DNA from: Lichenostomus cassidix | Lineage: Eukaryota > Chordata > Aves > Passeriformes > Meliphagidae | Reading direction: 5' to 3' | Length of the DNA: 64,000 bases | Assembly: GCA_008360975.2 (NCBI GenBank) | Contig: CM039181.1 | Coordinates: 7,982,380-8,046,379 of the forward strand | Shown here: piece by piece, positions 1 through 12,609 of the stretch | Layout of the letters: each line of letters starts with the position of its first letter | How positions within the stretch are numbered: position 1 is the stretch's first letter | Position numbers and translations under genes: made by a program | The notes under the pieces: model-generated | Told to the model about the DNA's origin: nothing | Databases searched by the model: none | Seen by the model: only the letters and a program-made list of their open reading frames with translations

Positions 1-2077
1 GTGGGCTTCAAGGCTGTGCCTGCATGTCCTTCCCCATGCGATTGTGGATAACAGGACTGAGGTCTTGGGGGTCTGTCATCTTCCTGACACTACTGGCTGT
101 GTGTGAGAGGCTGGTGGTGTTTGGCTGAGTGCTGTACCCTCAGGGAAAGGTTTGATCTCACTGAGGAAAGCAGCTGGTGGCACCTTGTGTGGTACCCAGG
201 CATGGTGTGGGGAGAAGGCTGAGCAAGCCACGGGGCAGGATGGGCTGCTCAGACAGCGAGTAGACTCCACACTTCACTCAGTTGTGGCCAAACCCCAGGG
301 GTGGAGGGTGGCTACATGGTTGGGTTGGGTTGATGAATGCTGTTTCTGTCTTTGTGTCATTCAACACACTCCTGTGTTGCTTCTCCAATGCCTGACAAAA
401 CATCAGCTTGCTGCCAACCTTCCCTTCCGTGGGGGAGACTGATACAGTCTTTCCTAAATCTCTGGTTGTTATAACACTGAGAGTTGTCCGTGGCCATCCC
501 TTGTGCTGTAGTCATTATTCAGAGGGGGTGGAAATCTGCTCCTGAGCTGGAAGGCTGCTGAGGGATGGTGGAGGAAGTAGCAGGCATGTGCAACCACACA
601 CATTTCATTGTCTTAGAAACTAGGTGAGAAGTGCAACTTCCCATTTTGCAAGCGTTTGGATAAATGGGTCTGCATGTGCTTATTCATATTTCTGGTAAAC
701 TCCCTGAACAGTCACTCTTGTGTCACATACAGAAGACAGAGACTTACAGGAACTGCAGCTCTGGCTCCTGTCATGGTGGTTTATAGGCACCCCCAAGGAT
801 CCTCATGTCTTTGGCAGGCAAAGCTCTCCCTGGTTTTGTATTTGTGGGTTCCAAGGTGCCTTCCTGCTTTCTTTGCTATGTACTGTGGGTGGGAGGCAGG
901 ATAGAGAACAGAAGCAATAAATTTCTTAAAGTACTTTATAATGCACTTTTGTCCCCCCCCACTTTGAAACTGAATAGGATGCTTATGAAGAGATTTTAAG
1001 TGACAGTTTTAATTGACGAGATTTGGACGATTTCTTTAGTGATAGGAAATTAAAGAATTCTTCCATTTCATCTTTTAATTTGTTATAAAACAGCCAAAAT
1101 GATATATTTAATCATTTTCTAACCACACACTTTCAAAATTGTGTTTATCTGATCTTTTTACCACAGAGGATAATTGGCTTATACAAAATGAAGTATTTTC
1201 TGGTAGCAGGTTACTTGCTTTTAAATATGTATGTAGCAGCTTTTCTTTAAAAAAGACTGTGCTAGGGAGAGGTCATACTTCAGTTCAAACAAGTGACAGT
1301 GAGCATTTAAAAAGTGGGACACTGCAAGTAGCAGATAGAAACAGTCATAGGTATTTGTGTGATGTGAACTTGGGACTGGGACTTACTGGGAAGATTTCTC
1401 ATTTCTTTACCTGAAAAGAGGAGCTCACCCTTTCATGGGGATTTGCAGGAATTCTGCTGGTAGCACTTTCTGTTAATAAACACTTACCTCTACCTGGAGG
1501 TACTGTGTTCAGACACATTTAGTGTACTGTGGACTACCTGTAGACATTAAGTCCCCAAGGGAATGGCAAACTGATGGTGCTGGTGAAGCTTCCTCCCTGG
1601 GAACAAGGGGGAGCTTCTTATGTGCTTGGGCTGTGGGCCAGGCTTATTTTTTCTGGGATTTGCTGCATGAATTTGGTGTCAGCTTTCTTCCAAAGAATAC
1701 AAAATCGTAATTTATTTTATTTATAGAGCTGTGTGATTTATACCCTGAGATATGTCTCAGTGGTTTCAAATTACAGAGAAGGATGGAAATAGTGGCTGAT
1801 TTTTTCCTTACCCTGTCTGTAGACTTTAAACAGCAGGTCCAAGCCTAAAACTCCACAGCTGGTAATGAAAACACAATTTAGTTTCACGGCCTCAAGTATT
1901 ACTATAAACTTTCCTGAAATTTCTGCTCCTAATATCTGATGGTGTGCTACAATGATCTTTCTTAGTATTATTATTGTGAGATAAAGTGTCTTCAGTTTCA
2001 TTTAGGTAAATACATCATCAGGTGGATCTAGTGGTTGAGGAGTGGGAAAGATCCATTGAAGTCAATATAACTGTGTT

Positions 2078-2089
2078 AAAAAAAAAAAA
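2078..2089 (+). repeat. Poly-A run (12 A) in an A-rich patch
   Basis: Twelve consecutive A residues are followed by an A/G-rich patch to about 2,102. It could be a simple low-complexity run or the remnant tail of an old retroposed sequence. No recognisable element body lies upstream and I see no target-site duplication. Confidence 0.7.
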
Positions 2090-5000
2090 GGAGAAAAGAA
2101 AAATCTCATCCACCAAGTGAGTCTGTGACCTGGTATGTTGTTGAGTTATTGAGAGCTGACCTAGATGTAGGTACTTGCATTAATCACCGTGTTTTATGTG
2201 GTTTCTATTTCCGACGTGTGCTTGTTGGAGAAAAACATCTTGTATTTGAACTTTTGTATAATCCTTCCCTCCTTAGACAATTTTCAGTGATACCAGCCTT
2301 GGTGTCTGAAGCACTGCTGTCGGTGGAAGCTGTTGATAGAAGCTGTTGATGGAAGCTGTCTATACAGCACACACACTTGAGAGGAGTGGCTGGTGGGGAC
2401 ATTAGCATGTAGTATGTCACTGCTTTTGTGTGCCACCCATTTTTGAGGGCAGCTTAAGGATGGTGTCCAGATATAGCAAATACTCTACAGCCCATTGCCA
2501 TCAGGTTGCCCAATTCCTTCTCCCGGTGAATGCAAATGATCTTCTGACAAGGAGTCATTTCAGGCAGTCTTGCTGCCTTAGGCTGCTGGATAAGCTCTCA
2601 GCTAGTGCCAATTTGCCTCTGTTTTACATGTGTAAATGTAGTGTTGGGAAACACCACCTCTCTAGAGTGTGTAGGAGCCAACCTTGTACTTGTGCAGCTG
2701 TTTCAGTCTGGGAATGTTGAGGTTTGCTGTCACCTCTCTGTTCAAGCAGGACAACACCAGTGGCAAGTGCAGCTGTAACTATCTGCGGAGGGAGTTTGAT
2801 GCCTCTCATTTCGATGCAGCATCAGCTGCCTGACTGTGGGAGCCTTTTCCCTGACTCTTGGGAAGCTGGAAGGGATGTAAAGTAGGGCTAGGTACTGCCT
2901 TTGCATATGGAAATAGTACATCTCCTGACATGCCCAGCCTGGCTCACTGCCTGCACCAGCCCTGGGCTCTGCCAGGTGGAAGCCATGCAAGGATTCTGGG
3001 GAGCTGGGGTCTCTATGTGGCCCTTTTTAGCTGTGAGTCTGGGGATGCTGATGGGCTGGTAAGGAGATGCTCTGTTGGTGTCTAGCCCTCTGTGAGCAGG
3101 ATGCCTGGCTTTCATCTTCTCAAAGACAGTACCATGGAAGCCTAGTAGAATGCAAGTGCTTAAGTGCTTTGACTTCTTGATCTCCCTTGCAGAGCCAGAC
3201 CACTCCTTTCAGCCCTGTGCACTGTGTAGGCAGTCAGTTCTGAAGCTTGTTGCTTCCAAAGAGCCAAGAGGAGGGTCTTTGGAAGCCTCTCTGCTCAGAG
3301 GCACCCTTTGCTGCCAGCACCGTGTCCCCAGCTCAGCAGTGCTGGGAGGCTGGCACTGTCCCCTGGGAGGGTCTCTCAGGAGGTCTGTGAACTCTGGATG
3401 TTTTCCAAGGCTGTAGCAGGGCCTCTGTGCAGCAGCTGGTCACATTCGGAAACTCTGCACCTTTTTATGGCAGCAGAGGGAACCAGAAGGCTTAACAAGT
3501 CCTGTTGGCTCCTCCAGAGAAGGAAGGAGGGATTTATGGTCTTTAAATAAAAGTAATAAAAAGCCAAATATGTTTTCTGACTTGTGCAAAGTGAATGCCT
3601 AAACTTGGAGGAAACTGAGGAGAGGTTTATGCATCGTGTGTTGTCCTGCACACATGTGAGCTTTCCTTGAGAGAAAGTAAGAGTTAAAGGAAGTGGCAAA
3701 GAAGGGTGGATCCCTGCAGGAGTAGCAATTACCATACTGTGGGAATGTGGGACACTGCCCTTTCTGTTCTTGCACATGTGTACTGAACCTCGAAAGACAC
3801 CTGGACTGTGAACAGCGTTTCAGGCCAAGACATCTATCCAGAAAAAAAATACAAAAAAATATGGACAAGGGGGAATAACCTTGCTCTCCTGGGAAAATGC
3901 CATTTGGGTGTCAGGATCAATACCTGTTCCTGAAGCAACACAGACAGACTCTCCCCTTGCAGTGTATTGTTACTCCTCCCTGGAAAGCACATGTGCCTGG
4001 AGGAAGGTGTGTGTGTTTGCACTGTAGAGATTTGAATTTGACTGAAATTTAAATGTCTACATTTGTATTTGATTGATTGCTGTCTGCTAGCCAGCAGCAC
4101 TGTGGAAATTAAGAGATCTGTTTGACCAACTAAATTAAATTTCAGTTTTGGTTGCTCAGGAACATTGCTGTGAGTGGCTTTCATACTGACTCAGCACCGC
4201 CCCGAAATGTGGGTAGCAGATGTCTTAGATCACTTCTTCAGTGGGGCCAGCTGTTGATATGCCTCAAAGGAAAACAGGCAGTTGTTAGTTGCATGGGTTT
4301 GGCAAATGATACCGTGCTGCCCGCATTTGAAAACCTGGCTCAGCATCCGCCTCCACGGTTTGCTTGCAAGGTGTTGATGGTACCTGGGGCAGTGCTGCTC
4401 CACCCCCTTACAGAGTCAGGCCTGTAGCAAATACAGTTGTCAGCAAGCAGTCAGGGTGTACTGTGAATTCAGAATAGTTCTGTCCTTGCAGTATCTGAAT
4501 GACGTGCCCATAATTGCTTCTGTAGTAGTTGTAGGTGTTGGGTTTGTGATCTGTCACAAAAGGGAAGCAGGAAGGAATGAATAATGTTCCTGTGACAGAA
4601 GTGCTGGCTGAATTCCTGTGTGGAGTGAGTTCTGGAGGCTCATTCCAGTCCTCCTCTTCTGTGACCCTGCACCAACTGAACTCCATGGGAATTATTTTCC
4701 CTCTGTCGTGCTCTTCCTCAAGTAGAGGCTGTATCTTAAGTCAGATAATCCCATGTTTCTTGACAGGATGGGGCTGGGCTGGCTGTGAGTCTCTGCAGTT
4801 GCAGTTACAGTGGGTGATATGACATTAGGTGCTGCACTCTGCCATGTTCACTCCTCCCTTTCTTCATCCATAAGTCAAGGCTAGGTTGATTTTGATATTG
4901 ACACAGAACAGGGGGATAAAACCCTTCCACCCATATTTAATGTAGCATTTGCAGAGCAGTGTAGTCAAACCCCACAGTGTATCTGCTGCATGGCTCTCCT

Positions 5001-6235
5001 CCCACTCCTTTAAGAGTGCCTGGAGGGAAGGATCAGCTTTGCATGGTGCCCAGCAAGGTTGCAGCAGATCCATTCAGTGTTTGAGAGCTTCAACAGTTTT
5101 CAAGGTCGATTGCTTATTTTTACCCATGTATGTTCTCCAGGAAAACAAGAAGGTTGGCTTCTGAAATGCAGGCATTTCTCCAGCAAATTGCCTTCCCAGC
5201 ACCCCTCTCCTGCTTCAGTGTGTAAACAGTGAAGGCAAAAGCAGTGTCAAGAAGCTATCAGTGGGTGCAGAAAACATGTCAGAGCGCTTCCCCCTGTCCT
5301 CAGCAGTAACAGGAGCTGCTGTGTGTTTGACTGAAGCGATAGTAGCAGCTGCCTCTGCCGGTGCTCCTGTAGCCATGTCCCTTGTGCAGTCGTTCCCCCA
5401 AGGCACGCTGTGACATGGCCTTTTGCCTGTACACCTTCCTTGTGAAGTCCAAGCCAGCACTCCCAGCCTCTCCCAGGAGTGGCCTCTTCACAAGGTTTCT
5501 GCATCACTTCTAATTTTAAATCCTGAGGTTTCAGTTAAAATCCGCAGGCCGTGAAAAGTAGTGGGGCTGATTTGGGATTTTTGCCTGAGGTGTAACATCC
5601 AGCCTGGATGTTCCTCGACTGTCACTGTGATGCATCCTTCGAATAAATTTCTCAAACTGAAACTATTTGTTGTGTTGGGAAGTCTAACCTTGTGCCTGTT
5701 TCACCAGACAAGAGATTGCTGGAGTGACAGTGTCACGTACCATGGGTGGTGCAGCATGTTACTAATTATTGTACATTGTACATTCCATACATTTTGACTT
5801 CCATTTGTTACTAATTAGGAATTATCATACTGCTGGTGGTCTCTGGTGTTGCCTGTGTATCATCCCTAGGGTAAACATCTGCCAGAAGGTGATGTTTCCC
5901 CCGAAGCAGAGCTAAGCAGCCATCTGCCCCAATCTCCCTGCAATTCCCCCAAAATTTCAGACTTTCCTGGCTTCAATCTGAAATGCCTACAGGCATAGCT
6001 GTGAAGAGTTACAGGCAGCCAGTGTTGCTGTGAAACAGGACCTATTGCAAAGGAAATTTGGGAATGACAGGCTGTGTAGTCCAATCCTATCAAGAATTAA
6101 GAGAGGTTTTGAAAATAGAAATCAAGTGTGAGTATAAATGGTGAATTCTTCAGCACGACCTGTAACATGCTGTGAAAATGGGGTCGTCCCTTTGCAATGT
6201 GCAGGCAGCAACAGGAAGGGAAGCATTTAGCCATG

Positions 6236-6258
6236 TTCTTTCTTTCTTTCTTTCTTTC
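6236..6258 (+). repeat. (TTTC)n microsatellite
   Basis: Almost six perfect copies of the tetranucleotide TTCT/TTTC (23 bases) sit in unique-looking sequence. At this length it is likely to vary in copy number between individuals. No function is implied. Confidence 0.95.
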
Positions 6259-8239
6259 AACCTTTGAAGATCTCGGAAGCAGCAGCAGTGGGCTGTCCCC
6301 ACTGTGCCATGGTGTCCTGGGATGCCCTGATGTGCCTGGTACCCTGCTGGGTGATTGATGTATCCCATACAGGTCCTGTGTGGCGGTGATTGTGTATTAT
6401 GAGGTGGCACAGCTTTGCATGGGCTATGATAATGCTATTTCATATCCTTTTGAGATAATATATACAGAAAGGTTTTTAGAAATTGTGAAAAAAGTGTTGC
6501 TCTTTCTAAGCAGTATTTTTCCATCCTTTCCAAAGACATCCTTTTTCCAGTGTGTGGAGATGTGAATTGAGTGGAGATAATTGCTGTAGCCATATGGGCC
6601 TGCAAACCAAGTGGATGCACTCCATAGCCTGGTATTCTAATTTCTGAGTTTGTATCAGTGCTGCTGAAAATAGCTTTTTCTTTAGATGCTCTTGGTTTTG
6701 CTGCTTTGTGATGATACAAAATGCGTCCATAGCATTTAGTGGCTTTTAACTTTTGTAGTTTGGCTTCTGATGGTTGAGTTACCTTAATTTTTTTTTGATA
6801 CCCCTTCTATCTCATTCTTCAGCTGGGATGAAACTTGAGGTGTGCAGGACTGGGGAGGAGCCACAAAAGCTCATTCCTAACTGGGGCCACAAAACTTCTG
6901 ATTATTAGTTAGATCTGCTGCATATGGTCATATGGGTTAGACATAAACTGTTAACATGTAGAACATCTGACTAGGCTTGTGGTGGGAAGGGAAAAAGCAG
7001 ATCACCACTGCAGCACCAGTGGAGGGGGTGAAAATAGGATACATGGGTTTTGACTCCACTTCTGCTTATTTTGTGCTTCATAAATGGGTGCTCAATATGT
7101 GTTGTGCATGAAGTTACTTCAAAACACCATCACACCGTGCAGCTGGTTGAAAGAGCACAGTCACCATCCTGAAAGTCTATGTACTGTCACTGGAAGATAC
7201 ATGCTGATACAGGCTTTATGTTATTAAAACCATATTTTCAAGCACTCTTAGTGCTCTGCTTTCCCAGCCCTGTCACCTGCAAGAGCCCCTGGTGTCAAGC
7301 AGAGCCATGGAAATTTGCAAAGATGCAGGATGTTAAGACTCATGGGATGGGGTGCTCTCCTCCTGCAGCTCCTTCGGTGATGTGACTGGTAGGACAGCCA
7401 GTGCTGAGGCTCCCTGCCACCAAAGGACCTGGATTTTGGCATCACAGTGCAGGGAGGTCTCAACAGCACATGGCCAGCATCTCCCAGTGCATCGCCCGGC
7501 ATTGTTCCTGGGCCTGCATCACCCGGAGCCCTGGGAAGAACGCTTGATGGTTGCCCTTGGAGAAGCAGGAGTCCCAGGGACTTCACTGAGGGTGGAGAAA
7601 GGCAGCTAAAAAGAGGCATGGGGAACAGCCCAGCTTTTGATAATCCCCGATTAAGCCACTTGGCACCAGGCTTATCCCCGAGGTGCTGATACAACAGTTG
7701 GAAATAGCCTCTCTGGAAGGCATGGGACTTCCCGAGAAGTCACGTTCAGGGTTGGCGTGCTGCACATAACCCCCTCAGCCATCACTGTCACCTCTGAGCA
7801 GTGGGGTGGGGGATCAAGGTATTTTCACAGGGGCCATGAACTCTGTAGAGAATGGGTGAGCCTGAATAAACTTGTTTTCCTGATCTTGCCTCAACAAGGT
7901 AAGCTACCTTTAAAAAACACAAAGTACACAACAGGCACTGGTAGTTACTTCCCCGAGAAACAGAAATGACTGTGTTGTGGGCCCTTTGATCGGTGGCAGC
8001 TGCTGCAGCAGCCCTGGCCTGGCTTTGAAATCCCCTGGAACTTGCCAGAGCTATTAAGCAGCTCACACATTAGCTCCGGGAAATTCCAGGTGTTGGTCTT
8101 GCTGTCACTGTGTCCCTTCAAAGCCAAGGGCAGGGTGGTGTGGAAGGCCAGTCCCCTCCTGTTTTAAGTCCCATTTGTGAGGCAGAGGGATACACTGGGC
8201 GTGATGGGGAGTTTCTTGAAGTGAACAGTTGTTAATTTC

Positions 8240-8317
8240 AGAATTATAGGATGGTATGGGTTGAAAGGGACCTTAAAGCACAGCTATTTTGACTGCGCTG
8301 CCATGGGCAGGGATGCT
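8240..8317 (-). mobile_element. CR1 LINE 3' tail fragment, heavily truncated
   Basis: The + strand shows the reverse complement of a CR1 3' end. 'gaattataggatgg' resembles the terminal octamer region (family consensus CATAGAAT when reversed), and 'aaagggaccttaaag' and 'gccatgggcaggga' follow in the usual order. CR1 is the dominant LINE of birds and inserts mostly as 5'-truncated copies. Only about 80 bases are recognisable and the middle is diverged. The element runs on the minus strand. Confidence 0.75.
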
Positions 8318-10252
8318 AATAATGATGTTGCAGGGAGCTCTTGCTTGCTGGTGTGTTATTAGGGATGGTTTATTTACAAAGTACCTCTGCAGGCAGTGCA
8401 GACAATGTCAAATAAAGAGCAATTTTGAGGTAGGGTGCCAAGAGAGGAGCTGTTTGGTTGTGTGCCAGGGGGTCTCCACCCTGGCAGCTTGGTCTGATAC
8501 TATTTTACCATAAGCTATAGATATCTTTATTTGAAGCTGCTTAGGACTTTTCATCTATTGTATTTTATCCCCCTGATCCAGCCTTGCTGCTAACTATTGC
8601 TGTTTTTCAATTATGCATGAATTGTCTTCACTTCCTCTTCTCTCCCTGAACTGTAAGCAAATTTCCTCAAAGCCCCCATGCCTCCTGAACCTGCTGATCC
8701 TCTTGGTGGCATCTCCCCAGTTGTGCCTGTCTTCCTACCCCTGTCACCCCATCCCCCTAAACCTGCAGCCTTTGACACAAAATTGTGCTTTTGGGGAGTG
8801 TACATGTCAGCCTTGGCTTCCAGCTCCACTGAGCTAAGCCCGTGGCAGCAGGTGAATGTTATCCAGGTTTACACTGGTGTAGCTGAGCATGGACTATAAA
8901 TTAGGACTTCCCATTCCCTCTGTTTTTGTGGGGTTATTGCAGAAATCTATCTATTCTTCCATGTATGTTTCTAATCCCATAGGAATAAGTAGTAAAGATT
9001 GCTTAATTAATCTAGGATTCATTCCCTCCAAGACATGTTCATATTTGGAAGACATTCAGGTTTCTCTGGGCAGAATCATTCTTTATTGAACTTTTCTTTT
9101 ACGCATTATGCTGGTTTATGTTCTGAATTTTATTTCTTCTAATAAAGCAGCTGATTGGAATTTCCTAACTCTGTGTCTTAGCCCATCCCTGTGTCATACC
9201 TCTTTTCTACAAACTGTTTATCTCCAGACTGCTCTTATCTTGCCAGTTCCATATGAGCTCCAAGACTGCTCAACAGCAGTTTTATGGTCTTGGTGTATAT
9301 TTAGTTTCTTTAGATCCCTTCTGTGCATGTCATTTGGTCTTATTGAGTTATAAAATGGTAGGCTAAATTTATCCCTTAAGTCCATTGAGTTCAGTAGATG
9401 TTTGCTATAGAAAGAATTTAGCACATTGTTTAAATGGATATACTTTCAAATTTCTTCTTATTTTTTTTCCAGGCTTCTCTAAATCATGAAATTTATCTCT
9501 TGTTGAATACTTTTCTGTCCTTTGTACAGAGCACGTAGGGAAATAACTATTGAGTGCTTCATCCATCTGGATTCTTGTTATGTGATCCCCCTGCCTTGTT
9601 GAACAATAGACCCATTCTCTCCTCTATATTTTCTTTGGTTATATTTATAAAAACATATACCTGTTTCCCATTACTCTTTCAAGCTAAAAGCAAAACAAAA
9701 ACCCTACTGTTTGTTCCCCTAACATTATACCTTATAATGTTTTACCTCCAGCATATATTCAGACTTCTTTCCTCTCTCATTTCTTTTCTCATTTGAGAAA
9801 TGAGCTTGCTTCATGCCAAGAGCCAGGGAAGCCATTTATTTTGACCCACTTGTTTCTCTTTAGCAGTGGAATTACTTTCACATGTATTTCTTCAGGTTAG
9901 CCTTCAGGATATCCCATCTTCTGTGTTTTGAAATGCAGGTCACTGTTTTCTCAGTTTTTTTAGTTGAAGAGAAATGTGTTTTCCCGAAGAGAGATTGTAA
10001 GTCCTTTCCTTAGTACTCTGTTCATGCAGAAGGGTCACCAAGATTTTTCTTCTAGGTTTTCAGTAAACACTCTCCTCCTATAACCCAATTTAGCATTACC
10101 TCATGTCTCACTGCATTTCCCATTGAAATGTGTTATCGTTACCTTCACAGTTCACAAAGTCCTGTGACCTATATATTACAGAATGGCAGGTCTTTCCCAA
10201 GAGCTAGCTCAGCAATTAAAATTTCCCACTGGCACAGATGGTTATGATAATA
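8318..10252. other. Non-coding stretch, AT- and T-rich
   Basis: No gene is seen. From about 8,900 to 10,250 the + strand is conspicuously rich in T and pyrimidine runs. Open frames there encode hydrophobic, low-complexity strings of the sort T-rich DNA gives by chance. A phrase near 8,868, 'tttacactggtgtagctgag', resembles an old amniote interspersed-repeat core. Confidence 0.55.
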
Positions 10253-10300
10253 GGACATCATATATTTATATATAGAGAAAGTGAGAGAGGAGAGAGAGCA
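10253..10300 (+). repeat. TA-rich then GA-rich low-complexity tract
   Basis: An A/T alternating segment (tatatttatatata) passes directly into a purine tract of GA repeats that ends near 10,300. It adjoins the MIR-like relic that begins just downstream. Simple sequence of this kind expands by slippage. Confidence 0.8.
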
Positions 10301-10307
10301 CTCCTAC

Positions 10308-10480
10308 ATTTTTCAAAGCAGTATACAAACATTAGATAATTAACCCTAATAACAGCTCTGCAAGGAAATTAAAAGTGATTATTTCCATTTTATAGATGGA
10401 TAAACTCAAGAAAGTAAGCTAAGTGACATGCCAGCGGCCAGCATGAAATGTTATTGTTGAGGGGTGGGATGAGATTTCAG
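10308..10480 (-). mobile_element. MIR-like SINE relic (amniote CORE-SINE type)
   Basis: The + strand reads like the reverse complement of the MIR consensus. A segment resembling the 3' part comes first (aaagcagtatacaaacatt, then 'aataacagctctgcaaggaa'). Next come 'ttccattttatagatgga' and 'taaactcaagaaagtaagct', then 'aagtgacatgcc'. These correspond to the familiar 'cattttacagatgagg', 'aaactgaggc' and 'aagtgacttgcc' blocks in the same order. MIR-like SINEs are ancient, spread early in amniote history and long inactive. The copy is worn, with many substitutions, and the tRNA-related head is not clearly recognisable. It lies on the minus strand. Confidence 0.7.
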
Positions 10481-12556
10481 GACCAAGAGCCATCGTGGGA
10501 AAGCCAATGTTCAGCAGAGCAGGCTGCTGAATACCAGGTGAGAACTTTCCTGAAATCCGGCTGCTTGATACCTTTTTATGGTTTCAGATAGTCCCTGGTG
10601 TGCTCGTTTATTTACGAGTTAAAATTACTATTTTCAAAGCTTATCCTTTGCGTGGTTTGCATTTGTCATCACCCTGAAGCCAAAAGAGGTGCTTGGAGCT
10701 GGAAGTTTATTTTCTATCCACATTTTTTGGTGATGAAAACAAGCACATTTGTGTTGTGGCTGCACTGAGGACATCCATCTGGTTTCAGTGCAGGGAGCTC
10801 CAACACCATTTTCTACATGTGGCTGCTGTTGGAGTTGAAATGCAATCACTGAGGTTGTTGTTGGAGGCTTCAACCTCCTGGGAAAAAAAAGGTAGTAGAG
10901 TACTGGCTTCACCCATGTGAAGGGATGTATGTCCCAGTCTCGTGGATTTGGTCTACCTAATGAAATAAAATGTGGAATCTGGTATCACTTTCTTAATCTT
11001 TCTTTACCTTGCCCTGTGAGTTTTGCTTTGTTAGAACTGGACAGAAGTCTTGCATCCTGTTACCAGCTGCTATTTTTAACCTGTGCAAGCAGCTCTGTAG
11101 GTAACCTGTACACTTGCAACCATTTCTGGAATGTCTGTCTTTCAAATAACCTTCATCTCAAGAAGCAGATGCAAAATCAGATGCAGAGATCACGAGCATT
11201 TTGGAAAAAGATGGTGGAGTTTTGAATGTTGGATGCTTTTTAATTTCAGGTAACCATCTGGCTGAACACCTAAAAGTGGGATAATACAGTGTTTACTCTC
11301 TTGCTATCAATCTCCGGCAATAGCAGTAGTGAAACTTCTCCTTGGGGAGTTGTCCTGGTGAGGGCACAGCAGGATCATTTGAATTGGAAATGGTAGTGCT
11401 AGCTGAATTTTTCTGTGCTTAATGGAAACTACAGCACAGAGCTGGAGGAATAAAAAACAGCCCAGGTTTCTTTCTGTGTGCTGCCAGTGCCATAACTTAC
11501 AATGTAATGCAGCCCAGTTTATCTCTCGTTGGGCTTGCACCCAGAAAACAGTGTAGTGCAAAGGTGATGAAGTGATGAAGGGCTCTTGCTCACTGCCCCA
11601 CCCTCTGCACAATAGAAATGTGTTCTCAGCAGCAGGCAACTGCAAAACCCCAAGTCCCTCCTAAAGCCAGCGCTGCCCCTGTGCCCAGGAGCTGGGCCTG
11701 TGTGTGGCCACCTGTGCTTGGGACATGTCCAGGGGTTTCCCTTGCTCCCTTCTGCTGGGGGAAACCTGTCTTGCTTTCTTGCCATCAGCTGTGAGCAGGC
11801 GAAGCTTTGTTATTGCTGCGTTTTAGGCAGAGGGGAATGTTTCTGGGAGTCACGGGGAGTAGAACATCGTGGATGCCCCGGGAGACTCTGCTGGCTGTGA
11901 GCTTTGAGAGGCTGAAACTGCTGCCTGGGAGAGCTGCCTGGAGCCCTGCCCAGGCCCTGGGTAGCTGAAGCTAACACGGCAGGAGGCAGAAGGCAGGGAG
12001 CTGGGGAACTTCAGGGTTTTGTGCCACAGACCAGAGAGAGGAGATGAGGATGAGGATGCACTGCTGTCTCCCATGAGTAACCATAGCCTCCTCACCCCAT
12101 GGGCACTGGCAGGGAGGAGATCCTGCTGGGAGTGCTGCCATCCTACTGCAGTGGTCTCTGCTTCCATCCACCCTGGGCTTACTGCCTTCGAGAGGAAACT
12201 CCATGTTATGTTAATTAGCCTTGGTTTGTGCTGGACTCTACTGTTTAAATGGGGTATTTGGCACTGGGGTAGAATTGGACTTGATAGGGCTGAACATGGA
12301 ATATGGATTTGGTTCATGAAGGAATGTAAATCCAACAGTGCTGCTTTTGGAGGAGCCCCTTTTTGGAAAGAGATTTCATTACATCTGACTGTTTTAGTTT
12401 GTTTGGTTTATTATTTCCCGAATTTCAGCATCTGTGAAGTTATTTGCATACATTAGGGACTATATGTCTGCTGGTTGGTGTCAAAGTCCTGGGGCAATGT
12501 TACCCCTCTAGGTGGGCTGAACTTGTGACATGGGTACATCACCTGAGCCAAGGTTT

Positions 12557-12609
12557 TCCATCATTTTCTAAGATGTGCTGCTGCCCTAAATCCATCATTT
12601 TCTAAGATG
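12557..12609 (+). repeat. Short direct duplication, 19 bp, 34 bp apart
   Basis: The 19-base string from 12,557 to 12,575 recurs exactly at 12,591-12,609. The following 'gccctaaatcc' is also partly duplicated. This looks like a local tandem duplication with a 7-base internal loss (tgctgct) in the second unit, probably from replication slippage. Confidence 0.85.

Larger units (their letters stand above)
1..8239. other. Non-coding stretch, no gene seen
   Basis: I see no exon, RNA gene or CpG island here. Open frames are short, lie on both strands and encode nothing I recognise. The sequence is a mosaic of moderately GC-rich and AT-rich patches. The only clear structures are a 12-A run near 2,078, a small imperfect duplication of 'gaagctgttgat' near 2,327-2,350 and the TTTC microsatellite at 6,236. 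A short phrase near 2,053, 'ccattgaagtcaat', resembles worn amniote repeats but is too short to call. Confidence 0.6.

Noticed and set aside
642..680. 'cccattttgcaagcgtttgg' resembling a MIR block
   Set aside because: It is a single short resemblance with no other MIR blocks in order around it.
12019..12456. 145-codon plus-strand frame with a hydrophobic, Trp-rich middle
   Set aside because: The opposite strand is also open here (11,850-12,335). The composition follows local base content and no family resemblance was found.
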